In this document: in pieces, positions 35,270 to 48,148 of the stretch
Position numbering within the stretch: the stretch's first letter is position 1
Layout of the letters: the number at the start of each line of letters is the position of its first letter
Assembly: GCA_015227615.1 (NCBI GenBank)
Contig: JAALGZ010000006.1
Coordinates: 744,001 to 808,000, forward strand
Origin: Labyrinthula sp. Ha
Taxonomy: Eukaryota > Sar > Bigyra > Labyrinthulida > Labyrinthulaceae
Direction of reading: 5' to 3'
DNA length: 64,000 nt
The notes under the pieces: generated by a model
What the model was told of the DNA's origin: nothing
The model's input: only the letters and a program-made list of their open reading frames with translations
The model's database searches: none
Program-made: the position numbers and the translations under genes

Positions 35270-35810
35270 AAAGAATATAAAAAAATTGGTACACTTAAGG
35301 CTGCAAGTAAACGTCATATAACCAGAGGAATCAAGTTGCTTCAAGAAGAAGTTTCCAAACCCACGGTAGTAGTGACATGTCTTACAGGTGTGCTTGCTCA
35401 GCAACTCGAAACCATAGATGGACGGTATACAAGATCCTTTCCAATCCGAAAAGGAGATGTACGTTATTCGAATATAAGAAGAAAAAACAATCTTATCACG
35501 GATAAGATGTAGCAAATTAAGTAAAGTCCTTGTTCAACCAATGAACCTATAATGTTATACATGCTCCATGGCACCAAATACGAAGTTATTATATAGTAAA
35601 TGCCACGATAATACATCTTAACTACAGGCAAATGAAAGATGTACATCTCCAAGCAACAAGTACAGAAAAAGGAGTCGTACAAGTCAAGATTTCCATCGAG
35701 AACCATAGACTGGTTACACGAATCCACAGAGGCGTCCAGAAAGAAACACTACAAGACCGAATCAAGCTGTTCCAACCCAATGCACACAAGAGTAAAAACC
35801 AGTTCTAAGT
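35270..35810 (+). pseudogene. Decayed coding relic, possibly retroelement-derived
   Basis: Plus-strand coding-like segments lie close together, with highly charged sequence: KKIGTLKAASKRHITRGIKL, TVVVTCLTGVLAQQLETIDG and KISIENHRLVTRIHRG. The first piece has the basic helical look of some retroelement gag N-termini, but I cannot assign a family. It is broken and is treated as a fossil. The GC content is higher than in the flanking DNA. Confidence 0.4.
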
Positions 35811-37819
35811 TTTAAGCACCAGTGTTTTGAATTCGTTTCGTATTTTATCAGCTCACTGTTAGAGACACTAGGTGTGGATAAAAAAGAAACAAGAAATCTC
35901 CAAATGGTCGTACCAACGAGCAAATAAAATTTCAATGAGTCAGAGCTCGTAAGTACAACCATATGAAGATGTAAGCTTATATACTTTAGCTCATATCTAG
36001 CTGCTTTTCTACAAAAAAATGTTAATAAATATGCTGAAGGCTCTTAACTGTGGGGCCATTTGGCGAGCACCTGAACACAAGTACCACCGTGAATAAAGTA
36101 AAGTAACCCTCCACATCAGAAAGGTAAGTGAGGAAGCTCTTCAAAGGAGGAAATATTCTAATTGAAATACCCAGTGGGCCAGTTAAGGGTAAAACAGCAA
36201 TCCATGAATAAATATAGAACAATTCCGGTGGTTTATTACAATTTCTGCTTTCTCGTTTGAAGCTAATTGGGAAAATATGAGATTCTTGGTTCATACCAGT
36301 TAGTTTTATTAATACCTTTCAAGGTACTAATGAGAATGCTAATAGTTCATGGAATGAGAAATTAATTCTATTCGAAAGATATTGCGAATGCCATCATTGT
36401 ATGTACCTATTAAGAATTGTTATATCATCATTGTAGAGCTAGGATTTAGGTCCGATGAACTCGCTTCAAAGCTGCAACTCGAACTCTAAGTGTATTTACC
36501 ACGGATTGCACGATGCTATAATCTAAAGTTGGATCGAAACCTGTATGTGTGATTTTCCTAGAGTTTATGGTCACAAATATTTGAACAATACTAAATTCTG
36601 GCAATTTCAATTAATAAACATACTCTCGCTTTGTTAGAAATGGGCGCTACTATTCATATCATTAGAAAATATGTTTATGAAAAAAAATCTTACATATGTA
36701 GAGAGATACCAATAACAACTTAATTATTCATTATATTAAATAAAATGATATCATACTGGCAAGTGAGAGGCTAAGCATCTTTTGCACCTCTACCAATATA
36801 AATGATCCCTTGTCCTTGCTTTCCAAATGTTTAGTCAATTATATGGGGTTAGTGATATAAGAAGTATCTTATTTCCATTCACCTCTGGTTTGTGGACAGC
36901 TGTTCAGGACACCTAAAAACTTTGTTGTTTTTAGTAGGTTCAAGAATAACTGGCTTGTCCATTAAAGAACATACGTACCAAGACTATATACATTCTGCTT
37001 GCAAGAATTATAAACTGCCAGTGAAATTGGCATTCACTATAACGTTTCAAGCGAGAAGCAATATTTACTTAGTAGTACTTTTAATTTGTAATTTTCAAAC
37101 ATTCATACGCAAATAAAACTCTAAAGAATTGTTAATGTAGCCTATAGAGCAAGCTAATGGATTAGCTATACAAAGATATCCATAGAAAGAATTCCTAGTT
37201 CAAGGACAGTAGGAATAAATGAACGCCGAAGTATTAGGCCTTTCCATTACTGCTGGGTTTCCAAGAAGGTACCGAGCAAAAGCTGGTTGTTACTTTTTCT
37301 CAATACATGGCAGGATAAATTATATTGAGTTCAAGAAAATGAAATGAAATTAAAAAAACTATCAGCTAGATACGTGTAATAATGTAAGAAAATACCATCG
37401 TTGTGAAGTGATAACGATATTGCTGCTTTCCAGTTTCAGGAATATAGACACTTGTTGTTACCACAAACAAAATTTTAATCAATACTGGTCTATTTGGTTT
37501 GGTTAATCAATATTGAGCAATATCTTAGCTGTAACTTGACATCATTAATAAAACCTTTTACTAATTGCCTCAATGAGCCTTTCCTTGCCCATTCTAATCA
37601 TTGATGTGAGAACTGTGCCCATCTCTCCCCCCCTCCCTCCTTCCCCTGATTTCTATAATTTAAAGTTACAAAATCCAAAAATATTTTGTTGTTTTTCATA
37701 TTTTTTCCATAAAGTTGATGCCAGTTATTAAAAAACAAAATACCAACAGTAAAACTTCCGCCTACGAAATAAGGTTTGTTCATAGATGTTAGCTCTGATT
37801 ACTTAACAATATAAGCAAT

Positions 37820-38400
37820 TATGTCGGAGACTTCAACTATAAGAGAAACAGAAAATTCTAAGCGAGTCTTCAAAGTTAATCTCTTTAGAACATCAAACAT
37901 ATTTAGCAGAATAAAAAATAAAAAAACTATACCTAAAGATGCATGGGCATATCTTATTCTCACTCCCTATGAACAATAGGAGTATCAAGCAGCATACATA
38001 AGCAGTCGTTCTCACTTTACTTTGGCATATGAGCGGTTATTTTTTTTGTTAACACTAACATGACTAGTCTATGGGGAAACAAAGTTTGACTAAGCTGCTA
38101 ATGCCTATGATAGCTGTACAAGAATGTTCAAGCCCGGATTGAATTGCGAAGTGAAACGAAGTAAAGAATCATTCCGAACCATCAATGTAAGAACGAACTT
38201 CATATTCACTCGGTGAAAATTAAAAGTGGAGCAAAAAATAAAACTACTGACTGTCAACTACTGATTCCTGAAAATGTTTCCAAACTGAATTATAGTTATC
38301 GCTCAGGATATTCCATTGTTTCAGTTTCTCGATCCGGAGTGCCTGCTACTGATAAGCTGGAATTCTTAGTCCGACTTCGCCTGTTTCTTTTATTGATGTG
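37820..38400 (+). pseudogene. Decayed coding relic, unidentified
   Basis: From an ATG at 37821 a protein-like frame reads about 52 codons (contains SKRVFKVNLFRTSNIFSRIK, IPKDAWAYLILTPYEQ). Coding-like pieces continue with EYQAAYISSRSHFTLAYERL. Near 38213-38400 there is DCQLLIPENVSKLNYSYRSG. The family is not recognised and the piece is broken. Confidence 0.35.
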
Positions 38401-38694
38401 AGGTATCTTTTAAACTTTCCGAAATATCATGTAGGTTTAATTGATTCAATTAGTTCTGTTCCGACGATGGCCAGTGATTAGAGGAAGCTTGACTTTGTTG
38501 CGTAGTATAGAACTGGACCACCTTGGCAGTAGGTAATAGTTACCTGTTTCTAAACTGCCACCCCTTCTGCTCAACCCTAGCCGAAAGAGTAAAGACCTTA
38601 GAATAGGATAAGAGCTACAACCTCAAACGAATTAAAATGAGAAGGTATCTACTCGAAAATTAGAAGTCAGATTTAGTTGTGTTTGTACGAAACT

Positions 38695-39119
38695 TTGTCA
38701 GTCGACGAGTGACTAACCGAAGATAACTAAATCGAAGGAAAAGTGACCCCTTAAACTCGGTCACAACAAATTCCTTTAAAGAAGTGTTTCTTTCGTTCTA
38801 AACGATGCTTAGGATACTTCACACTCGCGAAGTAAGCTAACCTAAGACTTTCCGAAGGTTTTCCTTTGTCTTGATCAGATAACTGTAACTATAGCTAAGT
38901 ATTCGAACTCTCAAATACAATAGTTACTTTTTATCTTCTCTTGGTTTTGTGTTAATTAGTTATGTCTTAATTTCCCAAAATATCACATACAATCTAACCT
39001 ATTATTTATCCTAGAAAAAGCACCTAAAACTATGGGTACTTTAATTGAAATTCAATTACCTACATTCTACAATAATTAAATAGCACAAGTCTCTAAAGTA
39101 AATCACAAGAACTTACACA
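38695..39119 (-). repeat. 3' LTR of the element
   Basis: On the minus strand it starts TGTGTAAG and ends CTGACAA, directly followed by the target duplication AGTTT. It matches 48149-48572 with about ten differences. Confidence 0.9.
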
Positions 39120-39137
39120 TCCCCCTCCTCTTCTTCT
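39120..39137 (-). other. Polypurine tract
   Basis: On the minus strand, AGAAGAAGAGGAGGGGGA directly abuts the 3' LTR, where the plus-strand primer of LTR elements is expected. It fixes the LTR boundary. Confidence 0.8.
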
Positions 39138-39149
39138 AAAAGGCTATTC

Positions 39150-40140
39150 ACTAGCCTTTTCGTTAGGTAATCCTTTAGGGACGAAACATCCAAATGCTTT
39201 GTCTGAAACTAAAGGATCGACCTCTAATCCAATCTGAATCCACCCGGACTTCAGATTAGCACATCTAGCAAATAGTTCCACCTTAAGATGCCGATTATCA
39301 AAGACCTTTCCAAACATTTCATATACCTTTCGAGGCTTTACACCTTCCACTAGGCGATCTGCAAAGATTGCCTTTTCCTTTCTAAGTCCTTCTACTTTTT
39401 CCACTACTAGAGAGGAAGTGCATTCCTTTCTCTTTACAAAAATCAATAAAGACTCTGCCGAGTGCTGGAAATAATAGCCTAATGATGCTCTTATTCTACC
39501 ACTCGGTGCCAGTTTTACCCATTCGATGATATGAACTAAGTCATATCCCTTTTCAAACATACTATCTAAGGTTAAAGCGAGCGTTCGCTCCACTACCCAA
39601 ATTGCTACAAAAGAAGCTTTAAGAGCTTCGAAATTCAAATTTAGTACCTGAGAATCAGGTTTTCGTACATAAGGAACTCTCAATCATCTGATTTGGTTTT
39701 CCTGTCCAATTGCCCAAGGAGGATCCATTAATAATAAATCCACCTTATCCCCGGGCCATTCCGTCAAAATTTCCGACTTATATAAGTCTGCAGTAAACCA
39801 AAGTTTATCCCGAGGCGGGACACAAATCCTTGTCCAAAAAGGATTTCCTTCAAAACCAACCAAACATAAATTGTCACAAAGATGTTTAAACGTAAAAGTT
39901 TGTTCACGCCTAAATCCTGCGACAAGACTTCCCCCAGACAACTCGCACTCCACTGGAGTAACAAGTATTCCTTCAATTTCTGAAACCAATTCTTTAGGGT
40001 ATTCTTTGTCCAAGACTTCGTGTAGGTACCCCTTACGACTTAGTTCTAGTGAGTATAAGAGATACGTACATTTCATCCCAGCTCTCGAAATACCAGTTGC
40101 ATAAAGTTTAATGAAACGATCTTCACAAATTTTAACCATC
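39150..40140 (-). mobile_element. MT-A70-family adenine methyltransferase part of the LTR element
   Basis: This part lies between the integrase/chromodomain/SANT part and the 3' LTR on the same strand. It has the catalytic motif DPPW preceded by hydrophobic LLLM, as in MT-A70 (METTL3/METTL14/METTL4 and Ime4-type) N6-adenine methyltransferases. Downstream are family-like segments: SAESLLIFVKRK, a charged VKPRKVYEMF and KVELFAR followed by SGWIQIGLE. The DPPW sequence is the SAM and adenine-binding signature of the family. Whether the ancestral enzyme acted on DNA or RNA cannot be read here. I know of cytosine methyltransferases captured by retroelements in some protists, but not of this arrangement. 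This copy is broken. Confidence 0.82.
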
Positions 40141-40339
40141 GTCTCAACCTCTTTTTTCTTTCGTTCGAAAGCATTCCTATACGTTTAACTAACTCCTTCC
40201 GGACAAGTCTCTTTCAAAAATGTCTTCGCCGAACTCAGCGAATCCACTCTCCTACTAAACCCCAATTCCTTCAAAGAAAACCTTTCATAGGTTTCTTTTC
40301 CAGAATTAATATCGATGAACTGACCCCTCAGAGGTGCCA

Positions 40340-42100
40340 AATCCCTTCTTTGAAGTCTCCGTTGCAAATACGAGTAAACCATTGCCTTAGACTTATAAGG
40401 CATATACTTCGCAAATTCACTAAAACTTCCCATTCCAAATTTAAGAATCAAATTCCGAAGTAACTCATGATCCTCTTTCTTCCAGCCTGACACAAAATCT
40501 CTCCTAACTGGGAGAGCTCTCCACAAACTGGTGTCTTCCTTATCCTTCAAGTAATGCAACAAACTCGGTCGGAACCTTCCAACCCATGCTGCGTTAACTT
40601 CTATAGCAAACTTCCGATCAAGCCACTGCTGAGCTTGCCTCCGAAGTTGCTTCTTTCTAATCGAAACCCGTTTTTCCGATAAAAACTTAAGAACAAGTTC
40701 CTTAACATCCCGATACATGGTAAGCAACGGCTCCCATGTATCATCTATAGGTTCAAATCCCCTCCATCGAACTCTCACAAGGTACTCGCCTTTAGAGTAT
40801 CGAACCTCAAGGAATTTTTGAACCTCCAACTCTTCCCAATTATTGATAAAGACCTTCCGAAGTGCATCATCCGGCACAAAGCCATCCCGTTCATAGAAGT
40901 ATAAACGACTTCCATGCACAATTTGGGTCTCCCCATTCAACAATCTTACTTTGTACACGTTAGATGAGAGCAACTCAATCACATTAACCAGTCCTGACCA
41001 AATTAACTTTGCTTTGTTGTTCTCCCTAGGTGTATTCTTCGAACTTAATAAACACCAATCGCCAGGTACATACTGAATACATGCCTTATCGACTCGCTTC
41101 TGGCGTTTATTCCAATAATCATTCCTTCTTTTCTTCATGAGCGATACATAACCAGCCACCTGACTATGCATTTCCTCTAGCTCACGGCGAGACTCCTTTG
41201 ACAAGCGGTATAAAATGTCTTTATCGACATTAATTACGCCTTCTCTTCCCCCTATTTTCCGAAAAACGACTTTGGGACAAGCTTCCGTTTCGATATATTC
41301 CTTAGAAGGATCCGTATTTAAGAACAAAAGGTTGGCACTAGGGGCTTCCTTCATACCAGGGAGTTTCCTACTAGGCAACCGAATCTCATTAACTGCAGTC
41401 ATCACTGACTCAATCACATCCGGCCATTGATCCCATTTTAATCTCAACTCTGAGACCAAACTTCGCAAGAAACTTAAAACCTTTCGACGAACTATTTCCA
41501 CCTCACCATTAGTCCAACTAGAATAACTTACCGCGCAATTATGCGTAAATCGAACCTCCTTCTGTAACAGTTCTAACAAACTATTGGCAAAATGAGAACT
41601 TCTATCAGTAACTAGAGTGAACTCTGCCTCCAATCTCCAATAAGTATGAAACTAACTTAGAGCCATAACCACTGTTACAGCGTCCACTTTAGGTGTACAA
41701 TGAAGAAAGCAGAATCAAAAAAAAAGCATCGGTAATCACTAAGATATAACCCTTGGTGTTAACATACAAAAAGTCAGCTACAAGAACCTCCTTAGGCCTT
41801 CTAGCTTCCGTGACTATTCTCAAATTCGTCTTTATCAGTTTCGGGACTCTATTACATTGTATGCAATTGGCTCTTAAACCAAACATCACCGTTTCCGCCG
41901 AAACCTTTTCACCATAACTAGGTGGCACCTTCCACTTGAAACGCCGTACCTCTGCAACATCCTGGATCCTAGACCCGTGCCTATTAGCCAGATGAATGTG
42001 CACCAATTGACGCTCAAACAACGATTGGGGAATAATCACTCTCCACTCCTCTTCCGAAATCTTTAGTCCATCGCCCAGAGACTCCTGTTTCTGAGCATTT
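40340..42100 (-). mobile_element. Integrase, chromodomain and Myb/SANT-like parts of the LTR element
   Basis: The integrase zinc-binding region (HIHLANRHG, CIQC, about 41.85-42.03 kb) is followed by the core, with acidic positions in VLVADFLYV and VTDRSSHF and a later Glu in TNGEVE. A chromodomain sits at about 40.69-40.83 kb (VRWRGFEPIDDTWEP, the typical aromatic and W-E-P pattern). A Myb/SANT-like helix bundle follows at about 40.35-40.49 kb (WKKEDHELLRNLILKFG). Chromodomains steer chromovirus integration to marked chromatin. The extra SANT-like domain may add DNA or histone binding. Broken. Confidence 0.8.
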
Positions 42101-42849
42101 AACAATTCCCTTTCAGAAATCCTCTCCTACGAGCCCTCGTAGTAAGGATTAAAACTCGAGATACGATCCTTGTCTAAGGCTTGTATTCTTTCAAACGTTA
42201 GCTTTTCTTTCTGTTTTTTAGGAGACAGACGCAACTCCGAGGCAATAATGTCGATACCAACTCTAGGTACCTCCATTTTGACTTCCTTCTGCATAGTAGC
42301 TTCCGATTTCATACGCTGAGATGAAACCCAACTACTAATTTCTTCTAACGACACGGCCGACTCGGTATCTACCATGGCCAGTCTACTATATTCTTCCTCT
42401 AGATCAGGATTCTCAACCTTAATCTCAAGTCCCCCATCGGGACGCAATCCGTATGAAAATCTTTCCTCTAAGTACCAGGGATCATACAGTCCTTCACTCG
42501 AAGAACTACTTTCTAAATACTTATTCTGTAGAGGATGCCATTTCCCAACGAGACCTTTTCCAACTTCCCGGGGATGTTTAAACATCTTCCGGAAGTATTT
42601 CTTTTCTTTTGAAGTCAGGGAAACTTGAGGTCCCAGAGAGACATCTGACCCAGATCTCTCACGGCGTAACGCCGCCCTCATTATTCTTACTGCTTCAATC
42701 CTATGTTTTTCCTTTTCCGGCGTTATCGCCCATCGAGAAAGCATGTCTGCAAAGACGTTATCTTCCCCTTTGACATGATGCAACTCCACATCTGCCTGCT
42801 GCAAGGTTAAGACCCATCTTTGCAATCTATTCAAGTGGCCGTGGTTGAT

Positions 42850-44150
42850 CTTAGATCCCCCCCTTTATAATGGCCCTTAGGTTCAAATGATCCGTGTACA
42901 CCTGAATTGGTGTAGGGTGAAACGGAAGCAAGTATAATAACCTACTAAAAGTCTTTACTATTGGGTATAGTTCCTTGTGCACAATGTCCCATCTAACCTG
43001 AGAATCCTGAAACTTCCCAGCAAAGAACATCATAGGAACCACCCTCTTTTCTAACAATTTCTTATTCCTTTCTGACGAATCGGCTTGCATCAGAATCGAA
43101 CTGAAGAACATGCCAGAAGCATCTGTTATCAACAAAAGATCCTGGGTTCTATCGTACAGACTCAATTTCTGTTTAGCCGCGACACTAATCGTCTTAACGA
43201 ATTTCCTAAAGGCAGCTGTCAACTCAGCTGTCCATGAAATCCTTTCATTTTTCCTTTTCAATTCCGATTTTTTACCCCTCATTTCAGGGTAAAATTCCAT
43301 AATAACACTTCTCAACTCAGCTAACTCTGGGATTGCCAAAGATAACCACTGAGACAAGTGCATCATTGATGCCAATTGATAGATATATTCCGGTCTTGGC
43401 ACATCCAAGATCCGTGAAGAGTACTCCTTCCTAAATTCCATTTGCCATTTGCCACCTTTCGGCCGCAATATACTATTTCCTTAGCAAAAATGATCGATTT
43501 AGCTGGGCTAATCCGAACTCTTGCTTTCCTCAAATTTCTCAACAAAGTTTCCAATAGCTTCAGATATTCCCCGAAGTCGTCCGCATAAAGCAAACTATCA
43601 TCGATCCATTGAATGACTCCATTCCTTGGACGATTGACCAATCTTTCCCCCACCACTTCATCTACCATCCTCTGATGGAAGAATACTGGGGTACTATGAT
43701 ATCCCATATGTGCAAATTGAAGTTGGAAAGTACCATGCTCCGATACAATGTTAAAGTATTTCTTTGCTTCTTCAGTCATCCCTAACTAATCAAAGCCCGA
43801 AACCACATCAAAACTGCCATAATACTTGCAACCTGCAAGATTATTAAAACAAGCCTCTAAATGCGGGAGTTCATTAGCATCCCTCCTAAGTATCTTGTTA
43901 ACATCAACAAGATCGACAACCATTCGTAACTTATTGCCTTTCTTTGGTACCGCAAATACCATCGAGCCGACCTCGGCAGATTTAACCTTGGTGACCAATC
44001 CTCTTTCTGCCATACTTAGCAGCTTATCTCTAATGAAGTTCGGCTTCTCAGCCGACATCGGTCGCACCCTTGGGTACGAAAAGTCAAATACTTCCAGTGG
44101 ATACACTGGCATTGGCGTTAAGCCACTAATCTTTGTCTGCGTATGATCAG
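42850..44150 (-). mobile_element. Reverse transcriptase and RNase H parts of the LTR element
   Basis: RT segments include VFAVPKKGNKLRMVVDL and YYGSFDVVSGFD, then the catalytic YADD box. RNase H follows with LLLITDASG and VYTDHLNLRAI. The order and motifs are those of Ty3/gypsy. Broken. Confidence 0.85.
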
Positions 44151-45119
44151 TCGCAAAGACATCCCAATACTTCAAACATAACTTCCTCAATGAGATTCTC
44201 ATCTCCTCCGAGGCCTCTGATCGGTCTATCATCTCATGGATAGCCTGTTTTATCATAGGTTCCTCATCCTCAATACTTAGGTCTCCCTCCACCTCTCGAA
44301 GAAGGTTATCCATTAGATTATCATCAGCGATGTCCTCGACATGGCGACGTAATTTAATTATTTCTCCGAAGTCTATCCCTTCGAAGTTCCCTGAATTTAT
44401 TCGCTCAACTAAATCGAGATTCCCTACTGAGCTATAAATTCGTGTCGGTGGTATCTGTATAGCGGATGAGCCGACGTTGAATGACTTGGTTCTTTCCCTT
44501 CGTCCGTCATCTAAGACTCCATCACATGCGGAGTACAAAACCGCTGTAGAACATCCCCGATCGTCCTCGTTGGATAGGCGTCTACTTTCCGTGAGGCTCT
44601 CACAGTGTGATTGCCTCGCGTCAATGAATCGGACCTCGAAATATCTATCTAGATTCATTGAGGTTTTTTGGCACGTTGCCGACCGAGATTTGAGGGTAAA
44701 TTGAAATGGCGCCATCCTGCAGTGATTTAGCCATCAGTATCAACCGCTCCACCTCCCCGACCGCACCATGGGGTACCAATTGCACATTCTTGTGCCTTTG
44801 TCTCTTGACCTGAGACCCTCTAACCCTTTTTCCTACAACAAGATACCATCTAACCGACTTTAGATTCCTTTCCGATTCCCAATGTAGTACTCTTACTAAC
44901 TCTAGTAATTTGTACGCCTTAGACACTAAGTAACTTATTACTACTTTAAACATTGAAGGTTGTACACAAATGAATACTACATTAGGCCAATTACAGATCT
45001 CTAATCTACTCTCTAACCACAAAGCACTATTGACATACTTATAAACAATGAGAGTTGAGATCTTTTCTTGTACTTGGCCCACCAGGTGGTCAGCCTGGCT
45101 GCCGATTTCCTACCCGAGA

Positions 45120-48050
45120 CCCAAATTTTGAATGGGGTCTAACCCCATCTTCCTCAACTCGGGTCTTCCAATCAGAAAGCTTGGCCAATCCTGTGATTGC
45201 ACCAACACAACCTTTGCTCTAGGGCAAGATCTACTTTCTATACCATTCACTTTCACGAGCAGCCCCATATGTCCTACGGCAAGAACATTAACCGGAGCAT
45301 CATTAGCCACATGAACTCTTCCTTTAGCACTCGAATAGCTATCAAGCAAATCCTTGTGCTTCCACCAACTTCCGACTGTGACCTCTGCTCCGCTATCAAA
45401 TTTAGCATCGCCGACCACATCTCCTTTTGTTGTGCATATTTCATACCCTTCGTCAAAATTTCGAAATTGGTCTAACTTCCCAACATGCACATCGATTGTA
45501 ACATACTCCTCAGTACCCTCGATCATTGGATCGTAATCTTCAGGCACCATGGCCTTCACAGTTTCCAACTCCTTTTTTCCGGAAGGAGCTGCCAGAGCTA
45601 GAACTTTACTACCTCTGAACCCCGAACGCGGGTCCGCTCCATCAGGAGAGACCTTTCCTGCATTCATCATTCTTGCCTTAACAATGGCAGAATGCTTAAG
45701 GGACGTATTCCCACGATCCATCTTGTAGTCTGTTCTACCTTCCGGATCACCCGCTTGGCGATTAAACATCCTATTGATGAATTCCTGCACTTGGCGAGTC
45801 CTTAAAACGTCCCCTTCCACCGCCTTAAGTCTCTTCTCATCATCCTTCTTGATCACCACGGCCGCAAACATAACGCAGTCATGCATACCGTGCCCATGAT
45901 TCTTGCAATACGCACAGGATCTACGGGTAGACCAAGAGATTTCCGAGTACCAGACATCATGAAAGGCTTTTTCCTTATTAATGACCTTAACACTAGGTCC
46001 CGTTATGTTAACCGGCATGGGCCCCGACGCCTGAGGATAAGGGGTAAACCCAGCAACTTGGTTAACTAGAGAAGACCTAACCTTACTTACAGTAGGCGTT
46101 TTCATTCTCTTTTCCTTTAATCTTGTTCCTGTTTCTGAAACCTGTCCCGTCGATGCACCTACCCCTCTATCCAATGCAAATTGACGTTGAGCTTCAAGAA
46201 GGTTCTGTAAAGCATCGATTGACTTAAGGGGATTTTCAGTTTTCCGTACCTTCGCTCGGATCGCCTCCTTAGACAACCCGAAACTAGCCGGCACCTTTCT
46301 TGGTATTTCAAACAAAAGTTCAATGAGTGCCTCCTCACCAATCCGATCCGTGAAACCTGGATCGATCTTAGAATTGACATTCATCATGTAAGTCTGAAAC
46401 CTCTCCCTGCTATCCCCCAAACCAGGGTATTTAACTTCCTTAAGAAGCCGCATGGGATCCTGGCGATTTTCAGCCTTACCTTTTTCATAATAATCTTTAA
46501 GGGAGTAGAAAACCGTTTCCCTTTCACTTTCATTCCTACAAAATCTCTCCAGAAGCTTCTCGTGAATAAAACGACGAGACTGGAATGATGGCTCCAAAAT
46601 CATCTGTTCCCCAACAAGATTAAGCCATTGACCAAGCTTCTGCATATCGAGAGATTCCAAGATATCAATTTTTGGCATCAAATGCCTTGCTCCCACACCA
46701 TGAGCTGCATGAGTGGACCTAGTTTGTGACATCATATTAACTAAATCACGCAAAGAACTAACCTCAGCCCTTAGCGTTTCCACGTAATTACGATTGTCAC
46801 CCAACATCCCGTGAATCTCACGATTACGGAATCTTCTTTGTTCGATTTCCTGATGCAATTCTTTTTGTACATTTCCTAGTTGATCCGACAGCCACGGCAA
46901 GTACGAAGATACCGCCTGCGAGTTAACATAGTTAATGGTTACAAACCTCTTCAACTCTTCAGTGTTTGGATCCTGAGGTTGAATGGTATCGAACATTCCT
47001 ATGTTTACCTTTGCAGCCTCACCGGCTGCGTGCACATCTAGGACTTCCCCATCCACCCTCTCGGGCAGATCCAAACCAGGAAGGCCCTCGTGCCCTTCAT
47101 TAACTTCTTTGCTCCTAAGAGCCAACAGAGTTTTGCTCTGGGCAACTCTAGCCCGTTCATACAGTAGCCTCATCGAGGCAAACAGCTTCCTTTTCTCTTG
47201 AGGATCAAGAGCATCATATTCTCTTAATCCTCTTTCCACAATTTTCTTTTCTACTAGAGAACCAGCCGCATTCCCGCTGGTAGGATCGTGTAAACTCTGA
47301 GTTATATCCTTGTACAACTCATTCAATGATGCAGTGTTCCTCACGGAACCTGCTGCCGAATGACTCCCTACTTCGACTCCAGCCACGTAATCAAGGGACC
47401 CTTCTGAAGTAGTTCGCTTACTAATAGTCAGACCCTGACGAACTCTCTGCTTACGGTAAGCAAGAATTTTACGATCATCATCAAAAATCTGATCGAGATC
47501 TTGCTCGTAACCTAGGGTCACCTTCTTGGAGTGCTCCTCCATGTCACGGTCAATTGTGCCATGGCTGCCCTCATCATCACTGCCCCTTGATTGACTACTT
47601 GTTTCCGCTCTCGAGGCTTGCGTGGCCGTAGCAACCAAGGTTTCCGGAATCCCCCTTTCACCGTCATCGGCTTCCAAGGTCTTCTTTCTGGGAGCTGAGG
47701 TGCCGATATCCACAGTCGAAGTCGCAAGGATTTCAACTTCATCGACCACTCCTTCGTTAGCCGTCGCCTTTACAGGCTTCGACTTCTTAGCAACTGACTT
47801 CACAGTCTTCGAAGTTGCTTTCCGTTTTTTCTTTGCAAGTTAGGTCTTAGATCCGACCTTTCCTGCTTTCCTAGTTTTCTTAACCGGTTCCCCTCCATCC
47901 TGAGGTTCCCCTGTTCCTACGGTTGCTATTTGAGTAGGCTTCTCAACTGAGTGTTCAAGCTCGTTTTCCCCCTCAGCTGTGTCCACCGACAACTGCCGAT
48001 CCTTAGGATTTGATGTCCGTAAGATTTCCATCAAATCCTCGTCACTGACC
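45120..48050 (-). mobile_element. Gag and protease parts of the LTR element
   Basis: The gag is long, with a charged N-terminal part rich in Lys, Glu and Thr. A CCHC zinc knuckle (CAYCKNHGHGMHDC, spacing CX2CX4HX4C) lies near 45.87-45.92 kb. An aspartic protease motif follows (DSGAEVTVGSW) near 45.36 kb. It belongs to the broken element. Confidence 0.8.
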
Positions 48051-48148
48051 GGGCTCGGTCTCTTCGCCGATCGTGTGACCCTAGAGGATCCTCCTTTCTT
48101 TTCAACCGTTCTGTTCGATAAGTATCTTCTAACGTTTGTTATAACAAT

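Larger units (their letters stand above)
34974..38689. other. Gene-free AT-rich region with relics
   Basis: No intact gene. It contains two decayed coding relics (35270-35810 and 37820-38400, listed separately). A pyrimidine-rich tract lies near 37620-37650. The region ends at the target site of the LTR element. Confidence 0.45.

Noticed and set aside
45132-45536. Plus-strand frames inside the LTR element
   Set aside because: They are antisense shadows of the gag/protease region.
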